Both the position numbers and the translations under genes were made by a program. The notes beneath the pieces were generated by a model. It worked only from the letters and a program-made list of their open reading frames with translations, was not told the DNA's origin and ran no database searches. A stretch of 64,000 nt of DNA from Megachile rotundata (taxonomy: Eukaryota > Arthropoda > Insecta > Hymenoptera > Megachilidae), in contig NC_134997.1 of assembly GCF_050947335.1 (NCBI RefSeq), positions 3,968,001 to 4,032,000 of the forward strand. Reading direction: 5' to 3'. Positions 33,417 through 45,575 of the stretch are shown piece after piece; the first letter of the stretch is position 1; each line of letters starts with the position of its first letter.

Positions 33417-36400
33417 TTAAAAGGAAACATTTTTCTTTCTTTTCAAGAATTTTCTTTTCAACGGTTGCAAGGCAAGAGTGTTCATTGGATTTGCATCTTC
33501 GGCCGATTCTATTAACGAATTAATTCTATCGTGTCTCGGTGTGATCGATTGCGGTATGCACGATTCCATATCAACATTCGGGACTTTAATGAATTTGATC
33601 GATTTAGACGATGTCTTTTCTGGTACCATATCCACGCTCAACACCTTTCTCGATGACATGTCATCGTAGTCATACGTGTTATCGAATTTCGTGGCATGTC
33701 GTTGAAAAGCAACATCTGCTGCTTCCAGGGTATTTTTGGCTTTCTCGATTTCGGCGTTTAAATCGATTACGTCGAATATACGATCCTGGAAAACAGAAAA
33801 CATCAGCGAACGTAGAAAAATTCACACCAGGTTTCAGCACAAAAATCGAGTTTATTACTTTCATTTATACATCTCATGTTGCTTGAAGTTTATTTTTACT
33901 TCAAAGGTGGAGAGCATTATTTATAATGTGTTAAGAGAATACATACACATCGAAATTTTTAAATTTGCGGTTTTTAAATTTTTATACTTTTCAAGCAGAG
34001 GTTCACGTGGTGTGGATCTTGGGTTACCACCGAATCATTTTTAATAATTAAAACTTAATTGTGTTTTGAAGTGGTAAAGTTATATTTTGTATTCAAATTG
34101 TTGGAATTTTGGAATTTTTAAAATTTGGAACTGTATAGGCTTGAAATTTCAGATTTTTAGAATTTTAGATCTTCGGAATGTTGGAACATTGGGACTTTGA
34201 AATATTTGAAGTTTGAAATTATAGAACGAAAAAATTTTCTAATTTTAGATGTTTGAAAGTTGGAGATAATTGGAGTTTCGAACTTTTGGACAGCGAGAAT
34301 TTGAAATTTTGGAATTTCAATATTTTTGAACTATAGTACAATAAAGATAATATACTTCAAATTACCATTTTTGAAAATGGATCTCAACCCACAAAAGTGT
34401 GAGAAACTCTGCTTTTAACGCTAGAACTACTAACCCTCAACGTTTGACAATTGCTGCTAAATTAAAAATTAAATATTTAAATTAATAAACAAAGAGTAAA
34501 ACATTATTTTACTAATGTAACTAAGGTTTACCTTTATCACTGTTTACCTAATCAAAAACTCACGTATATATTTTATCAAAACAATTATCCTAATAATTGC
34601 TATGACTTAAAACAAGAAATCCAAACTAAAATAGTTTGTTTAGAAATAGAAATAGCATCTAAAGGTGAAATAGTTCTAGCGTTAAAGTATATTCGAAAAT
34701 GTTTCTTAAAATTATCAAATTGATATGACGAAAATTGGAGATGGCGTTATGCGATTAAAATCGAGCTCTTTTAAATTTGCGTATAACCTGCATATCTCTT
34801 CGTTTGCGTCTTAAATCAGCCAAATCTTCGGCGAAAGCAGCGGCAGCGCGTTCTCTTTGACGTCGCTGAGATAAAACGAAATCATCTTCGATATCATCTT
34901 GAATGTCTCCGGCGTATATATAATCCAAATCGTCATAGTAATCGTTACGATTTCCCGATAGATTACGAGACCCTAAAATAGGCGGATGATATTGATATTA
35001 ATTACACTTATACACGTATCTTTCGATTTTATAGTTAATTCTTTCCATCAAATTTTTCAAGCAATTATATTTGAACAAAATGCTTCGAAATTAATTATAA
35101 AATTATGTAAAATGTTCATTAGTACAATTTATTTTTTATGTTCAAAATGAAATGAGATTTGTTAACGAAATGTAATCATTTTTTATTAACACAATGAAGC
35201 TGTTATAGAAAAATATTGCAAGCAACGTTCTATCATTATTTACTGTCATTTTCAATTTTAAAGTTAATTAAATTTTTTTTCCTGTACGCAAGCAAGCGTT
35301 TAATTCAACTATTTCTTGAAAGAAAAAATAAAGTCATGATATCGAATGTAAATATATGTTGGATATAATTTGATATATCATGCAAAACAATGATTTTTGT
35401 GCATGCATGGGAAGAAAAAGTAACAGGTACTCACATCATGAACGGGGAACCTATTTTATGAAGGGTGGGAAGGTTTCAAACATATATTGTACATTTGTAA
35501 CATATTTACAGTGAAATTTATTTATAAACAAAAGAGGACAGAGATACATACAATAACATCGAGAAATATTTTTGCTCAGCACACGATTCTCTTAAAATAT
35601 TAATACTTCACCAGAATTTGAAGCATGACAATAAACAAATCAATGGAAATAATGTAATTCCGTATGCAACTTTAAATGGCAAAATGTATCGATAGTTTCA
35701 TAATGTTATTTACTATAAATTACGTCTTTTCAATTAATTAGGAACTATTGTTAAAAGTATACGAATATCAAGTATTCCTTTCTCTCGCATCTCCCTGACG
35801 ACAAAGCATCCAATTTATTTGCAGGCATAAATGTCAAAGATGCATAAAAATAGAAAATTAACATTTCATTGTAACCATTTTAACCAATAAAGTTAAAACG
35901 GCTAAACAAAAATTAGTTTAGAAAAGAATTTTTTTAATGTTTCATTAAAAAATAAATGTTAATATAAATCTAACTAAATGATAGTCTTTCAATTATCTAC
36001 TGCTATAACCGTCTTCGATAAAAATTATAAAACTATGTTTGAAAATATTATTAATTGTAAATACGAATCAGCGTGTCAAATAACGTTGCACTTTCTTTCC
36101 TTCTTTTTGTTTTTAATACTGTACAGTAGCAAGATATATAAAATATGCAATATAGAGAATGTACATATTTCCAAATATCGTTAGGCATCGACTAAGTGAC
36201 ATTTACCAATTTTTGTAATATTGCTAATGTCTTTCTACTCGGTGTGTGTAAAAGATCTACTCGTTTTTCGTTATAAATTGGGATTTTTTTTATTCTGATG
36301 GTTTCGAGACTCTGGGATTTTGGGACTTTTAAATTGTTGAATTTTTTAAATTCTTCGTTTTCAGGACTTAAGAATCTCGTAACTTTGCAATTTTTGAAAT

Positions 36401-39400
36401 TTTTTAACTAAGATTTTCAAATTTTGAGATTTTTGAACGTTAGAAATTTGGGATAGTGAAACTTAGAGATTTAAAGATTTTGAGACTTTACAAGTTTGAA
36501 ATGTTTCAATTCTCGAATTTTAGATTTTTATAATTTTGGGAATTCGAAATTTTTTAATTTTGAAACTTTGAAATTTCGAGAATTTCCAAGCTGAGGACAT
36601 TGAGACTTTGGATTTTTGAAATTATGGAACTTCGAGAATTTGTAACACTAAAATTCAGAAAATACCTGAACTTTTAGCGTTAGAATTTAGAAATTTTCTA
36701 AAATGACATTAGAGTTTTAAAATATTTTAAATTTGAAGCCTGGAAATTATCAATCTTCGAGATTTAGAAATGTCTTACAGCCTAATAATTATTATTATAT
36801 GACATGTCACTATACCCCCCGTGCTATGACCGTGAGTTGTATTCCAGAAACGACAAATTTATAGTACTAATTCTGTCTTTTCACTATTTCACTATCCGCA
36901 TATAAAAAGTACCACATAAATCCCCAATGGATCACAAAACCACTCTTAGTCCCCCAGTTTGGACACTTATCAAAATAAAAATCAAAATCCTACCACTCGT
37001 CCCTTTCACCAACATTAAATAAAAAACAAGTAGAAGTTGCACCCACACCAAAAATCAAATCAACCAATAATTAACCTTGCACAAATCTCCTCCCTGAACA
37101 TGCATATTCGTAAACTCAAAAAATTCGTCAGATCAAAATCATCGAATCTCAAGATACAAACGCGAATACGTATAACAGGATCGCCAAAACTAAATGAAAA
37201 TGTTCAGATAATAGGGTATTTGAAGAACGAATCTTCAGACAAAATAAAGCTCCATCTTCTGCCGTTATACTCTGCTCACATTTCTACTCAAAAGATTTTC
37301 TCGGCTCGTTCGCGAATGGACACCTTTTTGCTGATAACCTGTTGCTGTTGAATACTGTCCGACTCGCTGGCATTTTCGTTGATCATTGCCCTGAGGGCAG
37401 CTGCCCTTCGCTCGCGTTTCGCTTGTCTCTCCGCGAGCTCCTCCATTTCGGACTCCAGATCGTTTAGACGATTTTTCGTTTGCTTGGCCCTTCTCGCTGC
37501 CGCGCTAACGGGAACCAAGTTCTCGTCTTCGTCGATCAACTTGGACCACTTAAGCATCGATGGTTTCGTTTCTTCTATACGATCGACCTCTTCGAACAGC
37601 TTGGACCGTCTTTTAAACGCGGTTTCAGCTTCCTCACTGATGGACTTCATGTCGTGCACGTTCCTCCTGGCGCTCAGAATGCTGTCCACGGGGTCCTGAT
37701 CTTGACGAGCTCGTGGTAGTTTACCTAAGGCTGCATCAACTTCGTCCTCCAGTCCGATGGCGGCCAACTTCGCTTTAAGATGCTGGGTTGTTGCAACCAC
37801 ATCGCTAGCGAAATTATCAGCGAAACGACGTCTTCGTTGCCCACGGCTGTCGTATACGACCTCTTCGTCTTCGGGGAACAATGGGTCGGCCAAGGACGAT
37901 AACGGAGGGGCGCGGATAGGGGAATCTAGTTCTAGGTCAAGGTCATGGCCGAAGGAAGTCGTGCGGGGACCGGAGAGGTCACGCGTGCCTGTAAAAACCG
38001 AGTCCTCAAGATATGTACGGGCTTGAGCATGGAGGGCTTCCGCTGGGAAAATGGCGGTGCAGGGCAAGGACATCCCATTAAATAGCATGCGGCAATTATT
38101 ATATGGAAGATATTACCCTTTAGAATATTTTACAACTATTACGGACTAAATATACTTGAGTTATATGAATTCTTTATTGGAATGACTTGAATATTTTAAT
38201 TATTTTCCAATGTATAGACTTTCGAAATGGAAAGTTCAGAATGTTCGAAATTAAATCATTTTAATTTTGATTTTTAAATTTTCAGGTTTGTGAATTCAGA
38301 AAATTTTTTCAGAGAATGTCTAAGTTCTCAACTTTTTATATTTTCAAACGTTCTAAGTTTTCATTTTACTAAATTCCACGTTTCTTGAATTTCAAGATAT
38401 TCAAACTTTCAAGTTATATAAATTCGAAAATTTTTAGAATCAATTCTGTTTCAGAATTTTAAATTTTCAAACTTTTGAATTTTCCACATTTCCAAAAACA
38501 AATTTTCAAATATTCAAAATCCCACATCCATAAACCTTTGACATCTCAATATTAAAAGCTTTCAATTCGTTAAATTCTCAAATTCCCAAGCTTGGATCTC
38601 CCTAAATCCCTAAATTCCCCAACTTCAATTAAAGTGATCAAAATACCCAAATCACTGAATTTGATAATTTGTAACTTTGAAAAAGTCCCAACAAAAATCC
38701 AGCATTTGACGGTGTTTTCCCCTTATATAGCCATTTTCCTCATAGAAGCGAATCATGATTTCAGATTCAAATTTTTAAATTATCTTATAGTTAATTTTCA
38801 TTTCATCACGTTTTTATTGAAAAATAATTAGCACGTTGACTGCCATAATGAAAACGAACTGAATTTTAATTAGTATCATGGTGTATCATCCTTAGTAATT
38901 GAACTATTCGTAATATAACTAAATTTGAAATTTGAAATAAAATAGTAAGTATAACTCGCAATGATATATTTGAATTTTACTTTGTTAGTCTATTTATTTT
39001 TTTGAGGGTCAACACATTGGTGATTTAAGAATCTGGGAATTTAGGGATGTGGAGATTTGGAAACTTGAAAGTTTAGCAATCTGTCAATATGGAAATATGG
39101 AAACTTTGAAAATTTTCATTAATATTTTTAAATACTAATGAAATTATATAAAATTCGTGCCACCAGTCACTAATGACCTCCAAAACAGTCAACGTGTTAC
39201 CGATTGCATTCACTACATTTTATTTGTTAGTAAACTATATCTAATTATGCTTCAAAAATTCAAAAACCCTTTCATTTCTATCATTAAATTCAAAATGCAG
39301 CGATTGTACCCAGTTCATATCTCAAAACAACGAGGCATACAATCGTACCAATATTTAAACAATAATACGTACATATCTAAATTAAAATCGCGAAATGTAA

Positions 39401-40064
39401 AATAAATTCACTATCGGTAAAAGTAAAAATATCTTGTCTACAGAAAAAGTATAATTTTGTTTGTAAAGTGTTCCAAAAAAACAACACTCTCACACTGTGT
39501 ATAGTATACATAACGTATAAGTTACTGTTCGTGTCACAGGATACAATAAATCATTAGACGATGCTGCTTTATGTTACGATTTTATTTTATTTTTATCACT
39601 AATGCTGAAATTCTTTTTTTTCCTTTTTGTACGGCGATTTTTGACTGGAATAAAGTATACCGTGTATGTAACGCTAAACGTATGCAACAAGTACATTCAA
39701 TTCGTTTCACAACAGGGAGTTTGGATTGAACATGCCACTCACGAATGACCGGTAAAGTGAAAAATAATTCAGCATTTTCTTTACGGTGATGTAACTAACT
39801 ACGTTTCTGGCAACAGTTAAGGAAAGAGGAGCAGGATATGTTCACCCTTTAAAACCATTTTGGAAAACGATTGAAGATGTTACCGATGTCATTTCGCCGG
39901 GCCGCGATCTCATCGGCCAATGAGGTTCTTGGTTCAGAGAACAAGGGTCGACCGCTGTATTTTCGATCTAAATGATCGACCATCGGTTTATAATACGATT
40001 CTCCTTTGTCATAGTTACATCCGTATACACGTGTACGCGGCCTGCTAAGAATTGGCCTTGACAT
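33417..40064 (-). CDS. Mf: Myofilin-like muscle protein, isoform with two-exon 3' module
   Basis: Three coding exons fit together: 40064-39884 (phase-1 donor), 34972-34788 and 33785-33417, giving 244 residues. The start ATG lies 25 bases after a splice acceptor (exon edge 40089), so a non-coding first exon exists upstream. Myofilin is a thick-filament protein of insect muscle. The identification rests on the N-terminal block (RVYGCNYDKGESYYKPMVDH, then LDRKYSGRPLF and SLADEIAARR), which I recall as myofilin-like but cannot verify. The second exon is acidic then very basic (DIQDDIEDDF, QRRQRERAAAAFAEDLADLRRKRRD). The third is helical, ends in a lysine-rich tail and includes EAADVAFQRHATKFD. 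The donor after the second exon is GTTATA, unusual but in phase. If it were skipped, a stop would follow 12 codons later. Confidence 0.6.
34085..34340. repeat. Degenerate A/T word array, G-type
   Basis: Words such as TTGGAATTTTGGAATTTTT and GAAATTTTGGAATTTC repeat irregularly. This is the reverse complement type of the arrays at 18060 and 38215. It lies in the intron between the last two exons of the longer myofilin-like transcript. Confidence 0.75.
35000..36289. other. Intron sequence of the myofilin-like gene, nothing else seen
   Basis: AT-rich with no coding frame of convincing composition and no terminal repeats. A small alternative exon could hide here. Confidence 0.4.
36290..36770. repeat. 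Degenerate A/T word array, G-type
   Basis: About 480 bp of words such as GATTTTGGGACTTTTAAATT, GAATTCGAAATTTTT and TTTGAAACTTTGAAATTTCG. It lies about 500 bp beyond the alternative terminal exon, in the intron of the other isoform. Confidence 0.75.
37288..40064 (-). CDS. Mf: Myofilin-like muscle protein, isoform with single-exon 3' module
   Basis: The same first exon (40064-39884) can instead join the exon 37988-37288, whose acceptor TTTTTACAG also leaves two bases before the first full codon. The product has 293 residues. The alternative module starts GTRDLSGPR and continues with an acidic segment (LFPEDEEVVYD) and an Arg run. After these come a helical region (LKAKLAAIGLEDEVDAAL, then EEAETAFKRRSKLFEEVDR) and a Glu/Arg-rich coiled-coil-like end. 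The base composition of this exon is much more GC-rich than its introns, which supports strong coding constraint. It could also be the end of a separate gene, but the matching phase argues for one transcription unit. The exact acceptor is inferred. Confidence 0.55.
38215..38640. repeat. Degenerate A/T word array, mostly C-type
   Basis: Words such as TTTTCAAACTTTTGAATTTTC, AATTCTCAAATTCCCAA and CCAACTTCAATT dominate the right part. It lies just upstream of the alternative terminal exon (in transcript orientation), facing the G-type array at 36290. Confidence 0.7.
39020..39130. repeat. Short A/T word array, G-type
   Basis: A short run with GGGAATTTAGGGATGTGGAGA and GGAAATATGGAAACTTTG words in the first large intron of the myofilin-like gene. 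Confidence 0.65.
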
Positions 40065-40224
40065 CTTGATCAGACTGCTACTCCGTTTCCTAAAAATCCA
40101 ACAATTTTGTTAAAAGTTGTTCGTTAGTTATATTGCAGGGTTTGTGTGAACATTTGCGAGTCGAAAGAAAAATTTGCATATGAAACGCTTCAAAATTACA
40201 ATATTATTGCTATGCAATAAATTA

Positions 40225-40790
40225 CAATTCTAGCTTCAAATGTCTCATCCAAAAGTTAAATATCCTTCAAATCCAAGATACTTTAAAACTGAAATGCTTC
40301 AAACGCTAAACATTATAAAATTAAAATATTTAAAGTTACAAATGACTCAAATTTATTTGAGTGAAATTTGGAGCTTAAAATGCTTCAAACTTAGAATGCT
40401 CCAAGTCTGTATCTTTTTAAAATTGGAATGCTTCAAATTAGAAACGTTTCATATTAGAAATGTTTCAAATTCAAAATGCCTTAAAACTGAAATGCTTGAA
40501 ACTTGAAGTACTGAAATTAGTGCGCTTCAAGATCGAAACACCTCAAATGGAAAATGTTTAAAATTGAAAATCTTGAAGCTTGTAAAGCTTCAAATTTAAT
40601 GTGTTTTAAATTTAGTATACAAACTCAAAACGTCCCAAACTAAACATTTTTCAAACTGTCCACACGTAAAATTTGAAATGCTTCAATCTCGGAACTATTA
40701 GAACTTAAAATGCCTCGAATTCGAAACGCTTCAAACGTAAAAAGCATTAAAGTTGAAATGCTCATTGCATAGAAAGACATAAACTGAAAA
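40225..40790. repeat. Degenerate array of AAATGCTTCAAA words
   Basis: This array has its own variant word: AAATGCTTCAAACTT/AAAATGCTTC recurs at least ten times in 560 bp, with interspersed TTAAAACTGAAATGCTT. The period is about 10 and 20 bp. It lies just upstream of the first coding exon of the myofilin-like gene, probably in its 5' intron. Confidence 0.75.
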
Positions 40791-43700
40791 CCTGAAAGTT
40801 GAGAATCAATATCTTTCTAAATTTTTAACACCTCATCATTAAACGCACTGCGCGTCATAACGCGTGAACTCTTCCGTGTGCACATTTGCCCAACGCTGTT
40901 ATATCAAGTTATTGTTATTATATTGTTATTTAATAACAAGGAAAATAATTGGTAATGAACGAATTTTCAATCCAGTACAAATTGACGAAAAGTCTGTATT
41001 AAAACATAAAATAACTGTGGAAATTTGTAAATTCCATGTGCTAATGTAAATACATATCTATTGTTTTGTTACATTCCTTTAAATGGACATGAATGAAGTT
41101 AATGTAGAGCCCCAAATATCCCCCCATCTGGTTCACAGTAGGGTTTCTACTATGAGTAACCAGTAAATTGGAACGAACAACTATAAGTTGCTCAAAAATA
41201 GACCATGTCTAATTTGGTGTCCGTGAACTGAACTGGCACACACCGCTTTCAGTCCCGGACAACCGCCTCCAATTACAAAATACGTGTACATTTCACTTCC
41301 CAATTCTTCTTTTTTTATTATTTATTTCTATGTTTTTTCATTATTTTAGTTACTGTAATTATCCGTTTACTCTAGAAAGAATTCAAGATCTAAGAATTAA
41401 AATATCTACCCTTCCTTCATCCCCCAGATAGTGAATAATTATTTAAGATTATTAGATCTTTGTAATATACGTATAAATGTTATAGTAAATATGTTGTTTG
41501 ATATTTTCTTTTAAATTTTAATTTGTATTTTATATATCAGTAAACGTTATTTGTCATAAATAAATTATATATTAATCAAGCTGTTATTCTTTTTATTTAC
41601 ATTTTCACTTTATGCACCTGACATATGTTACTTCCTTTTCAAATTATGAAGTAATCTTTTTCTAAAACATGTGAATTTAAAATTTAAGTATATTAAACAT
41701 TCAATAATATTGTATTTATGAACAAATAATTTCATTTTGGAATATATATAGCCTAAAAGAGCAACAGGGTTGTTAACATTCAAGTTAAATCGTTGTTACA
41801 TATATAAATACCATATTTGTATATAATATAAAATATTAATTGTTTATTTATGTTAACGTTAAAAGCATTTCACATATTTCAATAAATATTTGATGAATAT
41901 ATTCCAAAATAATTTAGATGTGAGAAGTGTGAATACTGTCTATTAATTTTTAAATCAGTATATTTCCGTTAATATGATGCGATTATTTGTAATATATTAA
42001 TAAAAATTAAAGTTACAATTAATGAAGCTACGAAACGGTGTGCTTCATTTGATTAACACGTTCAATATTGCCGTGAAAATGAGCACATATGATAAGGCAT
42101 ACTGATGCTCTAATTATGGCAAAAAGTAATAATGTATTAAACAAAAAATGATTAAGAATTATTATTTATTAAAAATAATGAATAATAGCAGTAGCATCAA
42201 ACAGTTGTGTATAATTTACAATGGGTCCGCCATAGTAATTAATACGTTAAAGTAAATTTATTCAATTTATACAATTTCTATTTTAATAATCATTAAGATT
42301 TCAGAAATGTTAAATATGTTACTAGCGTGGCATGCTCAACTTTAAAAAATGTTTATCTAACCTGATTGTGGTGTTATTTCAAAATTATAATCACTAAAAT
42401 GTTTATCGTATGTTCAATTAAAAATCATAAGTATTATAAATGAAACACCATTTAATACAAATTTTAAGAAAAGATAAAATTTTATATTTAAAAAAGCAAA
42501 CGGTATTTTACTTTCTACTTTTACGCGAGTACATAACATTGTAAATGTTTTTTTACAGCAACCGAACTTCGATGTTCGTTACAAATGAATAAAAGCTATT
42601 AGATATTTTAAAACAGCGTTATGTTTTTTGTGTAAATATTAAAAATCAGTGTTTTAACAATTGTCTTGTAATTTGCAAAAAATCAAATAAGTGCACATAA
42701 ATATTAATCAATTATAATAATAATATGTTTCAATTATTCACATAATTACGAAAATTTCGGTTTTTTTTATAAACTCATTCATATTACGTTAATACTATGA
42801 AAATATAGTTACTTCGAAATTTATCATTTAAATTAGACGTTAATATTTTATTTGTTAGTCAAATATTAAATGATTTATAGCAATCTGAAACAATGGAAAA
42901 TCAATTTACAATGAATAATATGAATTTTCATAGTGTCACAGCGCGTTCGTTAACATGTTACGTAAGATCTGCCAAATTTAGCTGGCAAACATAGTTTTAA
43001 AACGATGATATCAATTTCAAAATTATTTTAGTTCAATTATTTCCCACTTTTAATTTATTACCATTCTCTTTCCAAAAGTTCTCATAAACAACAAACGTTT
43101 AATATTCAAATGAAATTGCATTGCATCAATTATACACTGATTAAATTTTGTAAGTTATTTCAATCAAATTTAATTCCAATAACAACATTGTTTAATTATG
43201 AGTACAAGTTTTAAATGTGGGAAGAAAAATGATTATTCATATATACTAATTAAAAAAGTTATTTTAATTATTTTAAGAAATGCTTGTGATTGAAAAAGTC
43301 TTATTTTTAAAGTTACATATATTATAATTAACTAAACAAGTTAATTAATAATTGATATGATTAAAAAAAAAAGTAAGACTATAAAGAAAAGGAAGAAATA
43401 AGAGAAGCAGTTGTCTTTCCTATATCGTTTTGCCGTAACTTTAATTATGTTTTGATTTTTATTTAAATAAAAATTTACTTCAAATTAGCGACATGTAATT
43501 GTAAATTATGAAGATCATATTTGACGTGATGTTAGAGAAGTATTTTAAAATATTTTATTTATTCAAAAAGAACAGACAACGGAAGTTTTTCTTCGATGGC
43601 TTTAATCGTAAATACATGCATATGTATTGTTTTAAATGTTATCCAAGCAAATCAATTTTTTTAATAATTATGCAAACATAAATAAATTGCAAATGTATGT

Positions 43701-43791
43701 AAACAGTTTTAAGAGATTGCAATATTTATACCTGAACTTACAAGGTATCCTTCAAGATGCTATTTCCTCGGAAGTAGCGACACGACTCCCT

Positions 43792-43809
43792 CAGACGTTG
43801 CAACGTCTG
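43792..43809. repeat. Perfect 18-bp palindrome
   Basis: CAGACGTTGCAACGTCTG reads the same on both strands. It sits in a small GC-richer patch (43740-43870) within very AT-rich DNA. It could be a protein-binding dyad or a remnant of a repeat. Confidence 0.85.
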
Positions 43810-43984
43810 TTATTTCCCACTCCTTTCGCGTTTTACCCCTTCCCCTTTATGGTTCTTCGTTTGTAATCTATATTTTCTACTGATTTATTCGGCTATACTT
43901 AACTATTTTCAACCTCTTTCATCTCTATCCAATGTTTAATAATATAATTATAAATTTGCTAAATAAATGCTTTGGAACCTCTTC

Positions 43985-44085
43985 GAAACTTGGATATTTG
44001 GAAATTTGAGAACTTGCAAATTTAAAAATTTGGAACTTTCGAATATCGAAAATTTGAAGACCTAAAAATTTGAAAATATATAGAT
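43985..44085. repeat. Short A/T word array, G-type
   Basis: Words such as TTGGATATTTGGAAATTTGAG and TTTGGAACTTTCGAAT repeat over about 100 bp. Confidence 0.65.
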
Positions 44086-45575
44086 TAAAAAATGTTTAAA
44101 TATAGTAGTTCTAAAGAAAACATTTTATAATACTTTACGTGCGTCACTCCGTGTTACATCTTTTCCTTTCTTGCATATGTATATTTAGAACGATTAATAA
44201 TGCAAAGAAAACTATAATATTTTATTGTTCTCTATAGTCGCAAGTATCAGACAGTAAACAATCAATTCCATTCATTCGAATATATCACTAGCTATTTTTA
44301 ACAACACGAAAAATTAGGTCTCGAAAAAGTTACACGAAGTTCGAAACAATATTATAGTAGATGATTCACGCCGAAATTATTTCTGTTATTGGTAAATGTT
44401 CCAAACGTTTAGTTATTTTAATTCAAACAACATTGGAAAGAACCTATACCAATTCTTTAACACGTGGCACCTATCGCATTACGGTCTTGCACATATTCTT
44501 GAATTAGTAGATGACTAATAGTAAATGCCTGTGAAATTTAGCATGCAATACATTATAAATTTTAGTTTAGTATAGAGATAGCACGTGTAGAACACGTATT
44601 AAAACAATACTTAAATTATTATGATTTATGAACTGATTATTATTGCATCATACGACATATTACTAAAAAGACAATTTGGCATTTGTACTAAGACTAATAT
44701 ACAAACAATTGAGACGACAGTTTTCATATTTGTTATAACAAAAATTTGCAATACAATATTTATAAAAATTATAAGAATATCTCTTCGTAAGAAGGATTCA
44801 ATGGAAACAAATTTAAAAATACAAATAACAAAATGAAATAAAGAAAGATGTAATATGGTAAAGATATACAAAAAAAAAAATAAGAAGAAAGGTTTATTTA
44901 TTTAAATCAACATTTCGCATTTCTTCTTATATTTACCTTTTTAAAAAACCTCGTACATACTTGAATCAAATATTATGGTCCAGAAATCTATTCATCAACT
45001 CTACGAAATTGTATACAATTACACTTTGTAACATTATTACTAATATATTTAAAATTTCATTCAAGAAGTCTTATAGAATAATTGTTCTATAATTGAATTA
45101 TAGAATATATAAAGTCTTATATAAAAGTACATTTGAAACTAAAAAATGAATGGAATGATAATTCGATTTAAAATTGGCGCCAAAATACTTCACAGAGATA
45201 ATAGAACAATGAAGATCCAGCATAAGTCGGTACAATGTACAGATTGATGTAAATAAAAGGAGCATGATATAAATACGGTAAAGTGTTTCTATAAAGTTTA
45301 CAATAATTCTATATTAATACTACAAATCGTTAATAAATTATAAAAAACTGTTGATAAATATAAAAATTTCATATTTTAAAACTATATCTTTTATTTCAAT
45401 TGCAAAATTATGTATTGGTTTCAATTATTAAGTTTGTAATTGAACTGCTTTTATAGATTTCATAAGACTTGTACAGGTTCTATAAATAGTAATAATTAAT
45501 TTAACTGAAGATTTCTGTTTTTGAGATTTATATAGCTTCCTATTTTAGACATTTCTTAATTTTATTTAGGGTAGA

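Larger units (their letters stand above)
40791..45575. other. Long AT-rich intergenic region
   Basis: About 4.8 kb with no supported gene on either strand. The stretch 41100-41290 has balanced composition and could hold the first exon or promoter of the myofilin-like gene. A G/C-richer patch occurs at 43740-43870. The right end must hold the Mcat promoter. Short open frames have biased, AT-driven composition. Confidence 0.5.

Noticed and set aside
36800..37290. A 104-codon plus-strand frame at 37037-37351
   Set aside because: AT-rich composition, no recognised domain, and its end overlaps the antisense of the myofilin-like terminal exon.
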